DNA of 64,000 nt. Source: a virus. The DNA lies in the IMG/VR virus record IMGVR_UViG_3300031963_008876, positions 1 through 64,000 of that record; one strand, 5' to 3'. The notes below the pieces were generated by a model. That model saw only the letters and a list, made by a program, of their open reading frames with translations, was not told the origin of the DNA and made no database searches. Positions 54,848 to 61,589 of the stretch are shown here, piece after piece. Position numbers and translations under genes: made by a program. Position 1 is the first letter of the stretch, and each line of letters starts with the position of its first letter.

Positions 54848-54855
54848 TATTTATG
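54848..54855 (-). promoter_or_regulatory. Late promoter CATAAATA for the tape-measure gene
   Basis: CATAAATA on the minus strand lies 25 nt before the ATG at 54822 in the short divergent region shared with gp26. An ATAGGTG ribosome-type site lies between. Confidence 0.55.
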
Positions 54856-54863
54856 GGTACACT

Positions 54864-55709
54864 ATGAACCAAAATCACAATCCACTTAGACAATTTTTTA
54901 GACAACCAGCAATTTACTTGCGGTTGCCCAGCCAGGGCAAATACTGGCCCGAAGGCAGCTTAGACGTGCCTCAAAACGGTGAGCTGCCTGTTTATCCCAT
55001 GACAGCCATTGACGAAATCACCTATCGCACGCCAGATGCGCTGTTTAGCGGGCAAGCTGTGGTCAATGTAATACACAGTTGTGTGCCGTCAATTAAGAAT
55101 GCCTGGCATGCTCCTGTGGCAGATTTGAATTCTATCCTAGTTGCTATTCGTATTGCCAGCTACGGGCATGAGCTTGAAATTGAAACTACATGTCCTGCTT
55201 GCAAACACATTGAGAGTTTTGCGTTAGACTTGCGCAATGCACTGGATCAGTTGACCATGCCGGACTTTTCTGCCACAGTAACTTATGGTGATTTGGAAAT
55301 TTATTTTCATCCCATGAGTTACGAAAAGCAAAATGAAATCAATCTTGAGCAGTTTGAAAATCAACGCATGATGCGCAACATCAGCATGGATACTGAGCTC
55401 ACCGAAGACGAAAAGTTACAAAAACTAGCAGAAGTGATGAAAATACTAACTCAGCTGACCATGCGAGCTCTCAAGTACTCAATTTCAGCAATTCGTACAC
55501 CAAATGCTGTTGTGTCAGAGACTGAGCACATTGATGAATTTTTGCAAAACTGCGATCGTCAAATTTTTGTTGCTGTTAGAGATCACGCAGTTGACTTGCG
55601 CAATCGTACAGAACTGAAACCTGTGCATCTCACTTGCAGTGAATGCAATCACGAACATGATCAAGCACTAAATCTGGATCTTACAAATTTTTTCGAAGCC
55701 GCCTCCTGA
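54864..55709 (+). CDS. 26: gp26-like baseplate hub/tail assembly protein
   Basis: This 281-residue protein contains the T4_baseplate (gp26) pattern: 'IYLRLPSQGKYWPEGSLDVPQNGELPVYPMTAIDEITYRTPDALFSGQAVVNVIHSCVPSIKNAW'. Cysteine pairs C110/C113 and C258/C261 could form a zinc site. T4 gp26 has 208 residues. The stop TGA at 55707-55709 lies inside a stem that follows a T TTT TTC slippery site at codons 276-277. The divergent neighbour is the tape-measure protein, whose assembly needs chaperones. In T4, genes 26 and 51 are also adjacent. Confidence 0.85.
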   Translation: MNQNHNPLRQFFRQPAIYLRLPSQGKYWPEGSLDVPQNGELPVYPMTAIDEITYRTPDALFSGQAVVNVIHSCVPSIKNAWHAPVADLNSILVAIRIASYGHELEIETTCPACKHIESFALDLRNALDQLTMPDFSATVTYGDLEIYFHPMSYEKQNEINLEQFENQRMMRNISMDTELTEDEKLQKLAEVMKILTQLTMRALKYSISAIRTPNAVVSETEHIDEFLQNCDRQIFVAVRDHAVDLRNRTELKPVHLTCSECNHEHDQALNLDLTNFFEAAS

Positions 55710-55761
55710 TCCTCCCAGTAGAGGAAATTGGCGAGTACATTGACAGCCTTGATCAGGAGGC
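55688..55761 (+). promoter_or_regulatory. Programmed -1 frameshift signal (slippery site plus stem)
   Basis: The heptamer T TTT TTC at 55688-55694 is in the correct phase (XXXYYYZ with X=T, Y=T, Z=C). Six bases later the 11-base GCCTCCTGATC (55701-55711) pairs perfectly with GATCAGGAGGC (55751-55761). The gp26 stop codon lies in the stem. This matches the standard signal for -1 frameshifting in tail genes. No frameshift efficiency can be judged from sequence. Confidence 0.8.
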
Positions 55762-55924
55762 CAACGCAATTAGATCAAACAGTTTAAGATTGGCTTGGTT
55801 AATGCGCGGCGGACTCACCTACGATCAGGTGTTGGCACTAAGTTTCACTGAAAGAAAAATGATCAGCAAGATAGCCGAAGAAAACATGGAAACCACCAAC
55901 AAAACTAAACTGCCGTATTTCTAA
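55688..55924 (+). CDS. 51: gp51-like baseplate hub assembly protein, made as a -1 frameshift extension of gp26
   Basis: In the -1 frame relative to gp26, residues 'LLILPVEEIGEYIDSLDQEA', 'AWLMRGGLTYDQVLALS' and 'MISKIAEENMETTNKTKLPYF' follow the gp51 pattern of T4-like marine phages. The frame is open from 55661 to the TAA at 55922-55924. It has no ATG or GTG until an internal ATG that would lose the conserved N-terminal half; a TTG lies four codons before that ATG. A frameshift at 55688-55694 gives a 353-residue gp26-gp51 product. The stop overlaps the next ATG (TAATG). Independent initiation at a weak codon is the alternative. Confidence 0.75.
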   Translation, partial: FFRSRLLILPVEEIGEYIDSLDQEANAIRSNSLRLAWLMRGGLTYDQVLALSFTERKMISKIAEENMETTNKTKLPYF

Positions 55925-56424
55925 TGGACTTAGATACAGTTAAACAAGATATTGAAAACTGGATTGTGAACTTTGTAGAAGTTCCACATCCTGCTCTTGG
56001 AGGCTGGGCTCCTTGTCCATACGCACGCTCAGCACGCATGAAAAAAAGCTACGATGTACATGTTGGCGTAGATCCTTACTTTGATCTTAAAAATCGAGCA
56101 CGATGGGGCATGGGCGATAAGGAAGTTATTATCTATGCTTACGATCCTGTGGAATGGCCATATGAATTGTTCAGTGACAGTTTGAAAAATGCCAACAAGG
56201 AACATTTGTTACGCAACGATCTACTTGCACTAGAGGATCATCCCGCAGACGTTGAGATGGTGAACGGTGTGTGTATGAATCAAGGCAAGTATGCTCTAGC
56301 TCTAGTGCAAAGTCTCAGCGACTTAAACAACAAAGCCAAACTTATGGCTGAGAAGGGATTCTATCACAACTGGCCAGAAGAGTATCTTGCGGGACTGTTT
56401 GAACATCGTAAGGATCCAAGATGA
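55924..56424 (+). CDS. Conserved phage protein with CPYA motif
   Basis: This 166-residue protein starts 'MDLDTVKQDIENWIVNFVEVPHPALGGWAPCPYARSARMKKSYDV'. The Pro-Cys-Pro-Tyr-Ala motif near residue 31 and 'KEVIIYAYDPVEWP' near 65 recur in phage proteins encoded next to gp51. A second cysteine near residue 117 could partner with the first. No known catalytic domain is recognised. It overlaps the gp51 stop by one base and the next gene by four bases. Confidence 0.65.
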   Translation: MDLDTVKQDIENWIVNFVEVPHPALGGWAPCPYARSARMKKSYDVHVGVDPYFDLKNRARWGMGDKEVIIYAYDPVEWPYELFSDSLKNANKEHLLRNDLLALEDHPADVEMVNGVCMNQGKYALALVQSLSDLNNKAKLMAEKGFYHNWPEEYLAGLFEHRKDPR

Positions 56425-56855
56425 GCTATCAGTTTGCCAGAATCGATCTCAGCCAGACCAACTACACACCAAATGTAAAGTGGGAGTATTTGCGTGAGCC
56501 CAACATCAAACAGCTAAACTCTATCTACAGAGACTATTGCAAATACAAACATTTTGCAAGTGTGATGCCTATATTTGACTGTCGTTACACAGACCCAATG
56601 ACAGATGTAATAGGATATTACGATCAAAATCGATTGGTTGCATTCAGTTTGATCCGACGCTATGATGATCATAACGCACTGTGCGATCAATTTGCATGGA
56701 ACTACAACAATCCTAAACTACGGTTGGGAATTGAAACAATGAAAACAGAGTGTGCTATCTACAAGGAACGAGGATTCCAATACTTGTATCTTGAGCAAGC
56801 ACACCTATACAAATCCAACATGGACGGATTTGAAATACTAGGACCACTGGAGTAA
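56421..56855 (+). CDS. GNAT-fold-like protein, possibly ATE-type transferase
   Basis: This 144-residue protein has 'VIGYYDQNRLVAFSLIRRYDD' (strands 3-4 of a GNAT fold), then 'PKLRLGIETMKTECAIYKERGFQYLYLEQAHLY', a helix and strand order that resembles arginyl-tRNA-protein transferase and other GNAT C-terminal halves. The acetyl-CoA loop is not clear. It might transfer an acyl or aminoacyl group to a protein end. Similar genes occur beside gp51 in marine T4-like phages. Function tentative. Confidence 0.5.
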   Translation: MSYQFARIDLSQTNYTPNVKWEYLREPNIKQLNSIYRDYCKYKHFASVMPIFDCRYTDPMTDVIGYYDQNRLVAFSLIRRYDDHNALCDQFAWNYNNPKLRLGIETMKTECAIYKERGFQYLYLEQAHLYKSNMDGFEILGPLE

Positions 56856-56857
56856 CT

Positions 56858-57193
56858 ATGGATTTATATACAATTTGGGCAGACAAAGAAGGCGACATCT
56901 CAGACTTAGACTGGGTCAACGGAATGAAAAGTTTCTTTGATCATTTGATATCAGAAGACAAGATGGTAGACTATCGTATCACAAGATGCAAGATGGGATT
57001 CCGTTCAATTGCGGACATGCCTGAATGGATGATTATCATGGAGTTCCGAGACATGGGTCAAATGGACTCGGCTTTCAAACGAGTAGCACCGCTTGAGGGT
57101 GAACTTGAAGTCAAACACAAGTCATTCAATCAATTTGTGTCAGGCAATATTCAACATGCTTTATTTAGAGACTGGCCAGACACATTTGTATGA
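56858..57193 (+). CDS. DUF6614-like small protein
   Basis: This 111-residue protein starts 'MDLYTIWADKEGDISDLDWVNGMKSFFDHLISEDKMVDYRITRCKMGF', followed by 'EWMIIMEFRDMGQMDSAFKRVAPLEGELEVKH' and 'NIQHALFRDWPD'. The pattern fits a ferredoxin-like fold family of unknown function (DUF6614) seen in bacteria and phages. It overlaps apt by four bases. No catalytic residue set is obvious. Confidence 0.65.
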   Translation: MDLYTIWADKEGDISDLDWVNGMKSFFDHLISEDKMVDYRITRCKMGFRSIADMPEWMIIMEFRDMGQMDSAFKRVAPLEGELEVKHKSFNQFVSGNIQHALFRDWPDTFV

Positions 57194-57714
57194 ACATCCT
57201 CGATCATGTACCTGTAGTACCTGATTGGCCCAAACCAGGTATTAACTTTTTTGACGTAACTGGCATTCTTGCCAATCCAGAAGCATTTGATTACTGCTGT
57301 GGATGGTTAAAGCATCAAGCACATTGGTATAATGCTTCCAGTCTTGTGGCTGTGGAAAGCCGTGGCTTTGTGTTTGCGGCACCTGTAGCAAGACAATTAG
57401 GACTTCCACTAATCCTAGTACGTAAACGTGGCAAATTGCCCGGCCCCACAATACAACACAGCTATCAAACTGAATACAGCACTGATACCATTGAAATGCA
57501 CCCACACGCTCCAGTAGGCGCACATCCATTGATTGTGGATGACTTGCTAGCCACTGGAGGCACTATAATGGCCACAGCAAATCTAATTCGCAGTCATTGG
57601 ATTGACACTAAAATTTCTGCTGCTGTGATTATAAACTTGCAGAACTTGCCTGGAGGGACAGCATTGACTCGGCACAATATTATGTGGGAAGGAATGGTCA
57701 ATGTTGATGAATGA
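57190..57714 (+). CDS. apt: Adenine phosphoribosyltransferase
   Basis: This 174-residue protein has the APT start 'VPDWPKPGINFFDVTGILANPEAF', 'LVAVESRGFVFAAPVARQLGLPLILVRKRGKLPG' and the PRPP-binding loop 'PLIVDDLLATGGT' (residues near 116-128). Length agrees with bacterial APT (about 180). It makes AMP from adenine and PRPP. Its stop overlaps the start of the nucleosidase gene, whose expected product is adenine, so the two form a salvage pair. Confidence 0.9.
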   Translation: MNILDHVPVVPDWPKPGINFFDVTGILANPEAFDYCCGWLKHQAHWYNASSLVAVESRGFVFAAPVARQLGLPLILVRKRGKLPGPTIQHSYQTEYSTDTIEMHPHAPVGAHPLIVDDLLATGGTIMATANLIRSHWIDTKISAAVIINLQNLPGGTALTRHNIMWEGMVNVDE

Positions 57715-58243
57715 TATTATTTTAATAGCTATTCGAGCAGAAGCACCAGATCTCAGCCACATGATGAACTTGTTTTACACTGGTGTGGGCAAGGTTAACG
57801 CTGCCATCACTGCCAGTGAAGTTATCACAAAGTATCGTCCCCGGCGTATCATTAACTTTGGCACAGCTGGTGGTATAACAGTCGCACCAGGATTCTATCA
57901 ATGCACTCAGTTTGTGCAAAGAGACATGACTTGTGAAGCATTAGGGTGTACCCCAGGACAAACACCTTTTGAAACTAGCACACACATTGGCAACTCTACT
58001 GGCTTAACTTGCAGTACTGGTGACAACTTTGTGATGAATCCCATACTACAAATACCAGCAGATGTTGTAGACATGGAAGCCTATGCCATTGCCAAAGCAT
58101 GCGAGAAATATGGAGTTGAGTTTGTGTGTTGGAAATACATCAGCGATCAAGCCAACCAACACGCACACAATGATTGGCAACAACAAGTTGCTCAAGGACA
58201 ATCACATTATGTCAACAAACTCAAAGAGTTAAACTTATTATAA
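57701..58243 (+). CDS. MTA/SAH-type nucleosidase (PNP/UDP family)
   Basis: This 180-residue protein has 'FYTGVGKVNAAITASEVI', 'INFGTAGGI', 'CSTGDNFV' and 'VVDMEAYAIAKACEKYGVEFVCWKYISDQAN', the order of motifs in 5'-methylthioadenosine/S-adenosylhomocysteine nucleosidase (Glu in DMEA, Asp in ISDQA). It is shorter than E. coli MTAN (about 232). Known enzymes also cleave 5'-deoxyadenosine. The product adenine is the substrate of the upstream apt gene. ATG at 57701 overlaps apt by 14 bases; an ATG two codons later is also possible. Confidence 0.78.
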   Translation: MLMNDIILIAIRAEAPDLSHMMNLFYTGVGKVNAAITASEVITKYRPRRIINFGTAGGITVAPGFYQCTQFVQRDMTCEALGCTPGQTPFETSTHIGNSTGLTCSTGDNFVMNPILQIPADVVDMEAYAIAKACEKYGVEFVCWKYISDQANQHAHNDWQQQVAQGQSHYVNKLKELNLL

Positions 58244-58261
58244 GACTTGCTACGCAAGTCT
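58243..58261 (+). terminator. Hairpin at the end of the plus-strand operon
   Basis: AGACTTGC, loop TAC and GCAAGTCT form a perfect 8-bp stem that starts on the last base of the nucleosidase stop. A second pair, ATTAAC and GTTAAT, follows, then TGATTGATTTT. It is terminator-like, but its T-run is weak. Confidence 0.55.
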
Positions 58262-58342
58262 ATTAACTTCGCTTGCGCTCGTTAATTGATTGATTTTCAA
58301 GAGCGAAGCGATTAAGTATTCATGTAGATAGATCTAGTCAGA

Positions 58343-58669
58343 CGGAACCGTTTTGCGCGGTTCCGCTGTTGTCTTCATGTGAGTATCACTAGCCAAGACA
58401 TTGGAAGTAGGTAATTTATTATACACCGTATGCTAAAGGACTCTGTGCTTTTCCTTCCTACCACGATACACATATTTCTACGTGCTCTAAACCTCGTTCC
58501 TAGTGTTTAGATTTTTATAGCCGGTGTTCTCGTATGCTAACATTCATACTATATCAATGCGTCGGCCCTATTGTTCTAGCCTCAGACTCACTTCCAATTT
58601 TTCAGGATAGTCAGATTTACTGACGGGAGTGCCTCAATATGTCACGTGTCCGGTTATTCCCCGGTTTTT
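58343..58669 (+). ncRNA. Candidate structured noncoding RNA
   Basis: No gene is readable between 58244 and 58701. Local hairpin: CGGAACCG (58343-58350) pairs with CGGTTCCG (58358-58365). Three nested long-range pairs follow: ATTGGAAGT (58400-58408) with ACTTCCAAT (58590-58598), ACACCG (58423-58428) with CGGTGT (58522-58527), and CTAAAC (58487-58492) with GTTTAG (58505-58510). CGTATGCTAA is present twice (58427-58436 and 58531-58540). GTCAG/CTGAC (58610-58624) and a terminator end the region. No tRNA arm motifs were found. The class is unknown; the strand is inferred from the terminator. Confidence 0.5.
58650..58669 (+). terminator. Short stem with T-run ending the noncoding region
   Basis: CCGG, a 7-base loop, CCGG and TTTTT are read on the plus strand. 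The stem is short (4 GC pairs), so it is a modest terminator. It faces the end of the convergent 88-residue gene at 58702. Confidence 0.5.
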
Positions 58670-58701
58670 CCACAGCGGTATTACAAACTGGCCCGCCAAC
58701 C

Positions 58702-58968
58702 TTAAGTGTTAGGTAAAATATAACCTTTTGGAATCCAATTAACAAATTTTCCACCGCAAGTGTTGCAAACTATTTTGCCTGCATGCGGTCCGGTAGGTTT
58801 GTTGACTATTTCCCATTCATGATTTTCGTGTATGCCTAATTGTTGCCTGAGTTTTTTTCGTTGTTCGTGCCATGCTTTATCAAATCCTGTCTTTGGATTA
58901 GTCCAATACGGATCATTCAAAAAGCCAGTGTCGCTTTTGTTAGTTTTACTGTAGTCAAGTTTAGTCAT
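58702..58968 (-). CDS. Small zinc-ribbon-like protein next to the nuclease
   Basis: This 88-residue protein starts 'MTKLDYSKTNKSDTGFLNDPYW' and ends with 'GPHAGKIVCNTCGGKFVNWIPKGYI'. The CxxC pair and 'WIPK' pattern recur in small phage proteins linked to endonucleases, and the end looks like half a zinc ribbon that may bind DNA. It overlaps the GIY-YIG gene by four bases, so they are co-translated. A role as nuclease partner is inferred. Confidence 0.6.
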   Translation of the reverse strand: MTKLDYSKTNKSDTGFLNDPYWTNPKTGFDKAWHEQRKKLRQQLGIHENHEWEIVNKPTGPHAGKIVCNTCGGKFVNWIPKGYILPNT

Positions 58969-59393
58969 AATTTTCCTACGATGTGTGAGCCATGCACACG
59001 AACTTGAATATGGCCGTTATAATAATCTGTTGATTCCAATACTTTTCTTGTGAACTGTTCTCTTGCTTCAATGTACGAACATTCTGATTTTGATTTACAA
59101 TAGTAAAGTATTTCTCTGGTAAAGTTTTCGGTGCCTAAAGTGATTACGTCTGCGGTTAATTCTGGGCTTGACCCGTAGTACTCTCTCCAATCTGAATCAA
59201 TCTTTGATCGTATCTTCTTCCGCTTCTTTGTGCCGTTCTTTTGTTTGACTATTTTGTATGTTGTTTTGCTAAATTTTGCTAATTTTTTGCCTATGTACTT
59301 GCGTCCAGATAGATTATTTGTGATTAGATAAACAAAACCTACACATTCTTCGGGCAGAGTCTCAACTGGGGTGTCTTGATGTAGCCATGTCAT
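58965..59393 (-). CDS. GIY-YIG-type endonuclease
   Basis: This 142-residue protein contains 'GFVYLITNNLSGRKYIGKK' (GIY-YIG motif as VYL...KYIG, residues 19-38), 'KIDSDWREYYGSSPELTADV' and 'NFTREILYYCKSKSECSYIEAREQFTRKVL' with the catalytic-type Arg and Glu. Proteins of this kind are common in T4-like marine phages and resemble Seg nucleases. It may be a free-standing homing nuclease or degrade host DNA. No intron structure was found next to it. Confidence 0.85.
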   Translation of the reverse strand: MTWLHQDTPVETLPEECVGFVYLITNNLSGRKYIGKKLAKFSKTTYKIVKQKNGTKKRKKIRSKIDSDWREYYGSSPELTADVITLGTENFTREILYYCKSKSECSYIEAREQFTRKVLESTDYYNGHIQVRVHGSHIVGKL

Positions 59394-59426
59394 GTGCGTT
59401 TAGTGGGTTTGCCTTTCGTGTTATAG

Positions 59427-60017
59427 TTATGATTTATGATCAAAGTTTACGTAAAAAGTTGCCTCTTCTATCACTGTGTTTGGACCAACAGAGATAGCGT
59501 ATGTTATAAAATTGCTAATATCTTTTAAATTAATGCCGTTTCCTGTCCAGGTGGGCCGTCCACGACTTAGTTCTGTGTCCAAGCGATCAGGTGTGATTAG
59601 CGTGGTTCTGAACTGCACCAGATTTTGTTTGAATGACTGGGTGCCCTGCCTGCTGGCATGTGCCAGTGCCGCCTTGGCCACGCGGTACGTTTCAAATCTA
59701 GGCTCAGCAGCAACAATATGATGCTCGCCCACTGATCCAATATTAAAGATGTGCCCACTTTTGCCAGCGTTTTTCCACTTGTCGTATACTGCCATGTACA
59801 AGTTTGTTTGTGCAAAGTTGGCCCAGGCTTCTTGTGGTGGCCCATCAAATGCATTGTTTACAAACACATCATAATTCAAACTTTGTTGAGCAATCAATTT
59901 GACTGCTTGGTCATCAGTGATATCCAAGTTTGTGGATCTGCTGACACTGTCAGCACCAAACACATCCACTAGGTGTTGCCCCAGTCCTCGGTTACCGCCT
60001 GTAACTAACATTTTCAT
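59427..60017 (-). CDS. Short-chain dehydrogenase/reductase
   Basis: This 196-residue protein is read from ATG at 60017, which has GGAGGA eight bases upstream and overlaps the radical SAM stop by four bases; a start eight codons earlier is less likely. It has the SDR nucleotide motif 'TGGNRGLG' (residues 6-13), 'NNAFDGP', 'IGSVGE' and the active-site 'YRVAK'. It is shorter than most SDRs (about 250). It lies in an operon with two radical SAM enzymes, so a redox step in the same pathway is likely. Confidence 0.82.
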   Translation of the reverse strand: MKMLVTGGNRGLGQHLVDVFGADSVSRSTNLDITDDQAVKLIAQQSLNYDVFVNNAFDGPPQEAWANFAQTNLYMAVYDKWKNAGKSGHIFNIGSVGEHHIVAAEPRFETYRVAKAALAHASRQGTQSFKQNLVQFRTTLITPDRLDTELSRGRPTWTGNGINLKDISNFITYAISVGPNTVIEEATFYVNFDHKS

Positions 60018-61102
60018 CTTTTGCTTCCTCCTTGATCCCAAACTTTTGTAAATTTTTCACCGCATGTCATAGCACATTCAAACAATCGATCACGAGTAAA
60101 CGATTCAACTAAATCACTCCACATGGGATTTTCAAAAACACCTTCGAGGCTATTGTTATGAATGTTGAGATTATCTAATCCGTAACACAACAAAAAGTCT
60201 CGTACTTGATTGCGACCACCGGGCTGACTTAATGCATTTGCTCCTGGCATTGATCCATCATAAAATCTTGCATCATACAAATTGTGATTGAAAAAGTTGC
60301 ATGGTAATACAACACCTTCGGCGTTGATAGCTACTTTGCGTCCTTGCAAGGCATCACATTTGATAGTAGTAGTAGCAAAGTAGTTCTGTTGCTTTTTTAA
60401 CTCAGGTAAAAATGTCATACTGCGATTCTTGTACTGTGCATCACTAGGTGGTTCAAGTACATAGTCACTTTTGGCCACTGGCCACACAGGCATCTCTTCC
60501 AGGGTGGTGTGATTCAAAAATCTACCAGTGTTTCGAATTAGTATGTTAAAAAATTTCATACTGCTGGCCAGTTGTTTGGCCTGCTCAACTTGGTGCTCGT
60601 TGTGTTTGAATACAATATAGTTCCATTGTGCTCGTCCTCCAGCATTTATAAACGCAGCGGCGTTTTCAATAACTTTGTTGTATTTTACATTTTTTCTATA
60701 CAAATGTAAAGTATCTTCTAGTCCGTCAATACCAAAGTCAATTTGTCCGTAGCCGTTCATGATACTAGAAACTTCTGCCCAGTAATCAGGATCGTGTACT
60801 CCGCCATTGGTATGGAAGTATAACCAAAGTGTAGGAGCTTTCTTTCTAAAGTCACGTAGTATGTCTAAAAAGTCTGGATGCATGATGGGATCGCCATAAC
60901 TGCCGCAAAAGAATACTTGACGTAATCTACTGCACAATTCTTCAGAGAATGCACGGTCAATTACTTCACGTGATAAGTGTGTTAACGGCATGTAAGGATT
61001 GATACCATGTCCGTTGAGGTTGCGAGGACACTGGGGACAGGCAGCATTACAATAGCTGGTGATCTCTATCTGATACTCGTCAATAGTTTTATAATCAAAC
61101 AT
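60014..61102 (-). CDS. Radical SAM/SPASM-like enzyme
   Basis: This 362-residue protein has 'ITSYCNAACPQCPRNLNGHG' (CX3CX2C at about 18-25), 'FFCGSYGDPIMHPDF' (SAM-binding GDP/GEP variant), and a C-terminal cysteine set ('CDALQGRKVAINAEGVVLPCNFFN', 'CYGLDN', 'FECAMTCG') fitting a SPASM/twitch cluster. Such enzymes modify peptides or small molecules. It is coupled upstream to a 164-residue protein and downstream to the SDR. Confidence 0.85.
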   Translation of the reverse strand: MFDYKTIDEYQIEITSYCNAACPQCPRNLNGHGINPYMPLTHLSREVIDRAFSEELCSRLRQVFFCGSYGDPIMHPDFLDILRDFRKKAPTLWLYFHTNGGVHDPDYWAEVSSIMNGYGQIDFGIDGLEDTLHLYRKNVKYNKVIENAAAFINAGGRAQWNYIVFKHNEHQVEQAKQLASSMKFFNILIRNTGRFLNHTTLEEMPVWPVAKSDYVLEPPSDAQYKNRSMTFLPELKKQQNYFATTTIKCDALQGRKVAINAEGVVLPCNFFNHNLYDARFYDGSMPGANALSQPGGRNQVRDFLLCYGLDNLNIHNNSLEGVFENPMWSDLVESFTRDRLFECAMTCGEKFTKVWDQGGSKR

Positions 61103-61589
61103 TTATTTTAAAAAAGTCCAAAGTGTCTTTGAGTATGTCATTGCCACTGCGATCCAGTGTTTGTTCTGGACTCACGCCTGCAGGATTGATTGTTTTAATA
61201 ATCCAATTCAATACTGGCGCATCAAAATTCAAAATCCATGTACCGTTGTTGCCCAACCAATGACATGGCGTAATGCACTCCAAACTGTAATCTGGGTACC
61301 AACGTCCTTGATGCGTTAGCATGCAATGTTCATGATGATCTAAATCTACTCCGTCGACCACAATAGATTTTAATTCAATATGACGATCATGTTCGGCATT
61401 CTGATGTTTCCAGGCATGCTTACCAAAGTGTTCTATAGTCAATGTGTGAGTACCTGGCACTAACTCTGTGTTCACAACAATTTGTTTTTTCACTGTGTCT
61501 TGATACAAGCATTGTTGATCAATAAAAATTTTGACTGTAGGGATACCAAAATAATCATCGTAATCAAACTCAAACAAAAATTCAGACAT
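61095..61589 (-). CDS. Unknown beta-rich protein in the radical SAM operon
   Basis: This 164-residue protein starts 'MSEFLFEFDYDDYFGIPTVKIFIDQQCLYQDTV' and continues 'VPGTHTLTIEHFGKHAWKHQNAEHDRHIELKSIVVDGVDLDHHEH'. Alternating hydrophobic residues suggest a beta-sandwich of carbohydrate-binding type; His residues are frequent. It overlaps both radical SAM genes by eight bases. It may be a binding partner or the substrate carrier. No homologue was recognised with certainty. Confidence 0.55.
   Translation of the reverse strand: MSEFLFEFDYDDYFGIPTVKIFIDQQCLYQDTVKKQIVVNTELVPGTHTLTIEHFGKHAWKHQNAEHDRHIELKSIVVDGVDLDHHEHCMLTHQGRWYPDYSLECITPCHWLGNNGTWILNFDAPVLNWIIKTINPAGVSPEQTLDRSGNDILKDTLDFFKINV

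Noticed and set aside
58244-58701. tRNA or group I intron in the noncoding region beside the GIY-YIG gene
   Set aside because: No GGTTCGA-type T-arm, acceptor pair or intron core was seen, and there is no split gene here.
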